NCBI GenBank assembly: GCA_017303565.1
Contig: JAFLCM010000062.1
Coordinates: 1 to 9,351, forward strand
From: Planctomycetota bacterium
Lineage (GTDB): Bacteria > Planctomycetota > Phycisphaerae > Phycisphaerales > UBA1924
Length of the DNA stretch: 9,351 nucleotides
Direction: 5' to 3'
Positions within the stretch are counted from its first letter, which is position 1; each line of letters opens with the position of its first letter. The position numbers were made by a program, and so were the translations under genes. Below, piece after piece: positions 6,322 through 9,351 of this stretch. The notes beneath the pieces were generated by a model. The model was given only the letters and a program-made list of their open reading frames with translations, was not told the DNA's origin and did not search any database.

Positions 6322-8381
6322 ACCTCTTCGCCCGTCTCAACGTGCTGCAGCAGGGGCGACGCTTCAAGTGGATCGCCTCGGCGGTGCTGGTGAGCGTGTG
6401 GCTGCTCGCCATGGGCTGGCTGTGGGTGACGGCCAACCGCCCCGACGCGGCGGCGGGCCAGCCCGTGGTGGCTTCGCAGTCGGGGACAGATCAGGCGGGT
6501 GTGACGCCCGGCCCGTTCGCACGGTTCGTTGACGCAGGGCCGATGACGCTGGTGAAGGTCGGGGCGGAGACGGCGGTCGCCACGATGCGCACGCCCGAGG
6601 GCACGGCGGTTGTTGCTGCCGTCTCGTTCGGCTTCGTCGCCGGCGGGCTCCTGGTCATCTGGCTGGGACTGGGGCTGAGTTACCTCGCGATCCTGCTCGT
6701 CGGCTGGGGGGTGGCGTGGCCGTTGGCGGCGTGGCCCCCGACCGCGCGGCTGGGGCAGGTGCTGCTCGGGGCGGTGCCGCTCACGCTGGCGTTCCTCGTC
6801 CTGATGCAGGCGCTGCGGCTGGCGCTGGGCGCGCCGATCCCGCTGTTCGCGGTGGCGAAGAACGTGCTGATCGAGGCCGTGCGCATGAAGGTGAGCCTGG
6901 TGTTCATCGTCATGCTCATCCTGATGATGGCGCTGGTGCCGGGGATGCTGACCGAGGACCAGCCGCTGCGGTACCGGGTGCAGCAGTGGCTGTCGTACGG
7001 GGTGGGGCTGTCGTACACGGTCCTGGCGCTGCTGACGCTTTTCCTGTCGGCGGCGACGGTCGCGTTCGAGCAGCGCGACCGGGTGATCTGGCAGACCATG
7101 ACCAAGCCCGTCCCGCACTGGCAGTACGTGCTGGGCAAGTGGGTGGGCGTGATGAGCCTGAACGCCGTCCTGCTCGCGGTTTCGAGCACCGGCGTGTTCC
7201 TGTTCACCGAGTACCTGAGCCACCAAAGGGCTCGCGGCGAGACCGCATACCTGGTGCGCGAGGACGGGCGCCGCTCCCACCCCGACGACCCGAACGTCCG
7301 CCAGGTGGTGGACATCCGGATGAACGAGGTGAAGCAGCGGATCCCCGCGTTCAAGGACACCCCCGAGCGCCGCGAGATCATGGCCCGCCAGGTCGCGGCG
7401 GAGTTCATGAGCGAGGACCGGCGGATCCTTGAGAACCAGGTGCTCTCGGCCCGCGTGGGGGTCCGCCCCGACCCGCCGATCCTCGACGAGGAGGCGATCA
7501 AGAAGGAACTGGATGAGCGGGTGGCCCAGGTGCTCGCCGACAACCCGGGGATGCGCGAGACCCGGTCGATGCGCAAGGCCCAGGAGAAGGAACTGCTGAC
7601 GCAGGTCTTCGACCAGGCGCGATCGATTGCCCCCGGCGGGCGGCAGATCTTCGTGTTCTCCGGCCTCGGAGAGGTGAAGAAGGCCGTCAACCGCGGGGAA
7701 CTCACGCTCCGCTACAAGATCAACGCCGGCTCGAACAACCCCTCCGCGATCTACAAGGTCATGTTCGTCATCAGCGGCTACCCGCGCGAGGTCACCTCGG
7801 CGCTGAAGGTGATGAACAGCATGTCGATCGAGCCCGAGGTGATCGACGACGAGGGCAAGCTGGTCCTCGAGGTCCACAGCCACCCCGACAACGGGCTGAC
7901 CATGTCCTTCCCGCCCGACGGGCTGGAGGTGCTCTACCGCGTCGGCGGGTACGAGGCCAACTTCTTCCGCGTCATGACGACGATCTGGATCAAGCTGGGT
8001 TTCATCGCCGCGGTGGCGATCGCGGCGGCGACATTCCTGAACTTCCCGGTCGCGTGCCTCGTGGCGGTCACGGTGCTGTTCGCCGCCGAGAGCGCGGGGT
8101 TCCTGAAGGAGTCGCTCGAGGTGTTCGTCAGTTACGACGAGTCGACCAAGACGACCAACTATGTCGCCGTGGTGGTCAGGGCGATCGCGGTGCCGGTGTC
8201 GGCGGCGTTCGAGCGGTACGCGGACCTGAAGCCCGGCACCAGCCTGGTGGAGGGGCGGCTGCTGGGCTGGCCGACGATGATCCAGGCCGCGGGGCTGATC
8301 GGTGCGTGGACGCTCGGGGCGCTCACGCTGGGGTGGGCGGCGTTCCGCCGCCGTGAACTCGCCATCTACTCGGGGAACTGA
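6318..8381 (+). CDS. ABC-2 type exporter permease with large extracytoplasmic domain
   Basis: This is the membrane subunit for the preceding ATPase. About seven TM helices (residues 17-39, 97-118, 119-138, 146-169, 193-210, 226-248, 273-296) are followed by a soluble block of roughly 250 residues (297-550). Further hydrophobic helices follow (about 551-573, 574-592, 612-630, 655-677) before the C-terminal AFRRRELAIYSGN. The stretch between TM6 and TM7, MTKPVPHWQYVLGKWVG (261-277), is typical of ABC-2 permeases near the ATPase contact. With the N-terminus inside, seven helices put the 297-550 block outside the cytoplasm. That block has a charged helical first half and a beta-rich second half (about 441-548), ending in DGLEVLYRVGGYEANFFR. 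At 687 aa it is much longer than a minimal ABC-2 permease (about 250 aa). The start overlaps the ATPase stop (ATGA); a GGAG at 6303-6306 is a loosely spaced ribosome site. Substrate unknown. Confidence 0.85.
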   Translation: MNLFARLNVLQQGRRFKWIASAVLVSVWLLAMGWLWVTANRPDAAAGQPVVASQSGTDQAGVTPGPFARFVDAGPMTLVKVGAETAVATMRTPEGTAVVAAVSFGFVAGGLLVIWLGLGLSYLAILLVGWGVAWPLAAWPPTARLGQVLLGAVPLTLAFLVLMQALRLALGAPIPLFAVAKNVLIEAVRMKVSLVFIVMLILMMALVPGMLTEDQPLRYRVQQWLSYGVGLSYTVLALLTLFLSAATVAFEQRDRVIWQTMTKPVPHWQYVLGKWVGVMSLNAVLLAVSSTGVFLFTEYLSHQRARGETAYLVREDGRRSHPDDPNVRQVVDIRMNEVKQRIPAFKDTPERREIMARQVAAEFMSEDRRILENQVLSARVGVRPDPPILDEEAIKKELDERVAQVLADNPGMRETRSMRKAQEKELLTQVFDQARSIAPGGRQIFVFSGLGEVKKAVNRGELTLRYKINAGSNNPSAIYKVMFVISGYPREVTSALKVMNSMSIEPEVIDDEGKLVLEVHSHPDNGLTMSFPPDGLEVLYRVGGYEANFFRVMTTIWIKLGFIAAVAIAAATFLNFPVACLVAVTVLFAAESAGFLKESLEVFVSYDESTKTTNYVAVVVRAIAVPVSAAFERYADLKPGTSLVEGRLLGWPTMIQAAGLIGAWTLGALTLGWAAFRRRELAIYSGN

Positions 8382-8382
8382 C

Positions 8383-9351
8383 GTGCAGCAGCGCGGATGG
8401 ATCATCCAGGCGACGTGCGTGGTCCTGGCGCTGGCGGCGCTGCTGGCATGCGGGCCGTTGAGCGTGGCCCTGACCGCCGAGGCGGGCCGGGCGCAGCTCG
8501 TCTACACCGATCAGGCCCAGGAGGGCGACCCACCGGAGGTCGCGCTGGGCATCGCCATGGGCGCGTTCCGCGGGCTGTTCGTCAACTTCCTGTGGCTGCG
8601 GGCGACGAAACTCAAGGAAGACGGCAAGTTCTACGAGGCGATCGAACTCAGCCAGGCGATCACGCGCCTCCAGCCGCGCTTCCCGCGCGTGTGGGCCTTC
8701 CACGCGTGGAACATGTCGTACAACATCTCGGTCGCCACCAGCACCGCGAGCGAGCGGTGGACGTGGGTGAAGGCGGGCATCGACCTGCTGCGGAAAGAGG
8801 CGATCCCCCGCAACCCCAACGACGTGCTGCTGCACAAGGAACTGGCGTGGATCTTCAACCACAAGATCCAGTCGTTCTCCGACGACGCCAACCGCTTCTA
8901 CAAGCGGCGCATGGCCGAGGAGTGGACGTTCGTGCTGGGGGTGCCGCCGTCGCTGCCCGAGGACACCCGCGCCTCGCGCGAGGCGATGGTCGAGTGGCTC
9001 AAGCCCGTGACCGAGGCCCCGTCGCGCCTCGAGGACCTGTACGACCGCGAGGTCGCCGAGCAGAAGGCCAAACTCCGCCCGGGCGACGCCGAGCCCGAGG
9101 GCGGCTTCAAGAGCAAGGCCCGCGAACTGGTCGAGGAACTCAAGAATGCCAACCTCAAACTCGACGAGGACCTGCTCCGATTCGTCACGCTGCACGACGT
9201 CTACAAGGCCTCGTGGTACGGCGAGAAGGGTCTGGTCCGGCTGGCCGACTCGTCGAAGAACCCGGTGGTCGAGCGGCTCCGCGACGACCCCGCCTTCGCC
9301 GACGCCTGGAACCGCCTGATCCCCTTCGTGCGCCGCTCGGTGCTCGTCGAC
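8383..9351 (+). CDS. Membrane- or lipid-anchored helical-repeat protein, 3' end cut off
   Basis: The frame from the GTG at 8383 stays open to the window edge (323 codons seen). The start lies one base after the permease stop and opens directly into a hydrophobic export/anchor segment (about residues 7-30). The segment contains LLAC (20-23), a near but imperfect lipobox, so it is either a lipoprotein or a single TM anchor. A second mildly hydrophobic stretch holds AFRGLFVNFLWLRATKL (61-77). Two helical units resembling tetratricopeptide repeats follow, about 81-116 (GKFYEAIELSQAI, then RFPRVWAFHAWN) and 127-160. The rest is charged and helical. I recognise the FRGL/LWLRA/FHAWNMSYNIS pattern from planctomycete proteins of unknown function, some given the uninformative label 'IRE (iron responsive element)'; this is from memory. 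Its position suggests an extracytoplasmic partner of the exporter. Function unknown. Confidence 0.85.
   Translation, partial: MQQRGWIIQATCVVLALAALLACGPLSVALTAEAGRAQLVYTDQAQEGDPPEVALGIAMGAFRGLFVNFLWLRATKLKEDGKFYEAIELSQAITRLQPRFPRVWAFHAWNMSYNISVATSTASERWTWVKAGIDLLRKEAIPRNPNDVLLHKELAWIFNHKIQSFSDDANRFYKRRMAEEWTFVLGVPPSLPEDTRASREAMVEWLKPVTEAPSRLEDLYDREVAEQKAKLRPGDAEPEGGFKSKARELVEELKNANLKLDEDLLRFVTLHDVYKASWYGEKGLVRLADSSKNPVVERLRDDPAFADAWNRLIPFVRRSVLVD

Noticed and set aside
6156..8405. Long minus-strand open frame (749 codons) opposite the permease
   Set aside because: Antisense shadow of the permease: Arg/His/Gln-rich, without membrane helices or motifs.
8323..9195. Minus-strand open frame (290 codons) opposite the last gene
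   Set aside because: Antisense shadow. The plus-strand frame is open to the window edge, begins with an export/anchor segment and is tightly coupled to the permease.

Overview
This GC-rich window reads as a single left-to-right operon. It most likely comes from a planctomycete, possibly Phycisphaerae-like. That assignment is an inference from the gene content: tandem HflK/HflC-like SPFH proteins, an ABC-2 exporter whose permease carries a large extracytoplasmic insertion, and a downstream protein with the 'FRGL-VN-LWLRA ... VWAFHAWNMSYNISV' type of sequence that I associate with planctomycete genomes. No RNA gene, CRISPR array, insertion sequence or phage gene is visible.

Layout: positions 1-499 hold no convincing gene, but they contain several strong GC hairpins and one imperfect dyad. 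From 500 to 5022 there are three consecutive SPFH/Band-7 membrane proteins. The first is polytopic and HflK-like (677 aa), the second HflC-like (349 aa) and the third HflK-like (479 aa). They are spaced 3 bp apart and then overlap by 4 bp. A 117-bp spacer (5023-5139) contains three imperfect copies of a C-rich 18-20 bp unit. After it come an ABC ATPase (5140-6321) with a long disordered-looking C-terminal tail, an 11-TM ABC-2 permease (6318-8381, 4-bp overlap), and a membrane- or lipid-anchored helical-repeat protein (8383 to the window end, cut off by the edge).

How the genes may work together: the SPFH proteins probably form a membrane-embedded multimer of the HflK/HflC kind, which in model bacteria surrounds the protease FtsH. 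The ATPase and permease form an exporter of unknown substrate. The last gene, one base after the permease stop, is probably an extracytoplasmic partner. The tight spacing suggests two translationally coupled blocks (SPFH trio; exporter plus anchored protein) that are either co-transcribed or separated at the C-rich spacer. The unusual points are the association of three SPFH proteins with one exporter, the six extra TM helices of the first SPFH protein, and the repeated motif in the ATPase tail.
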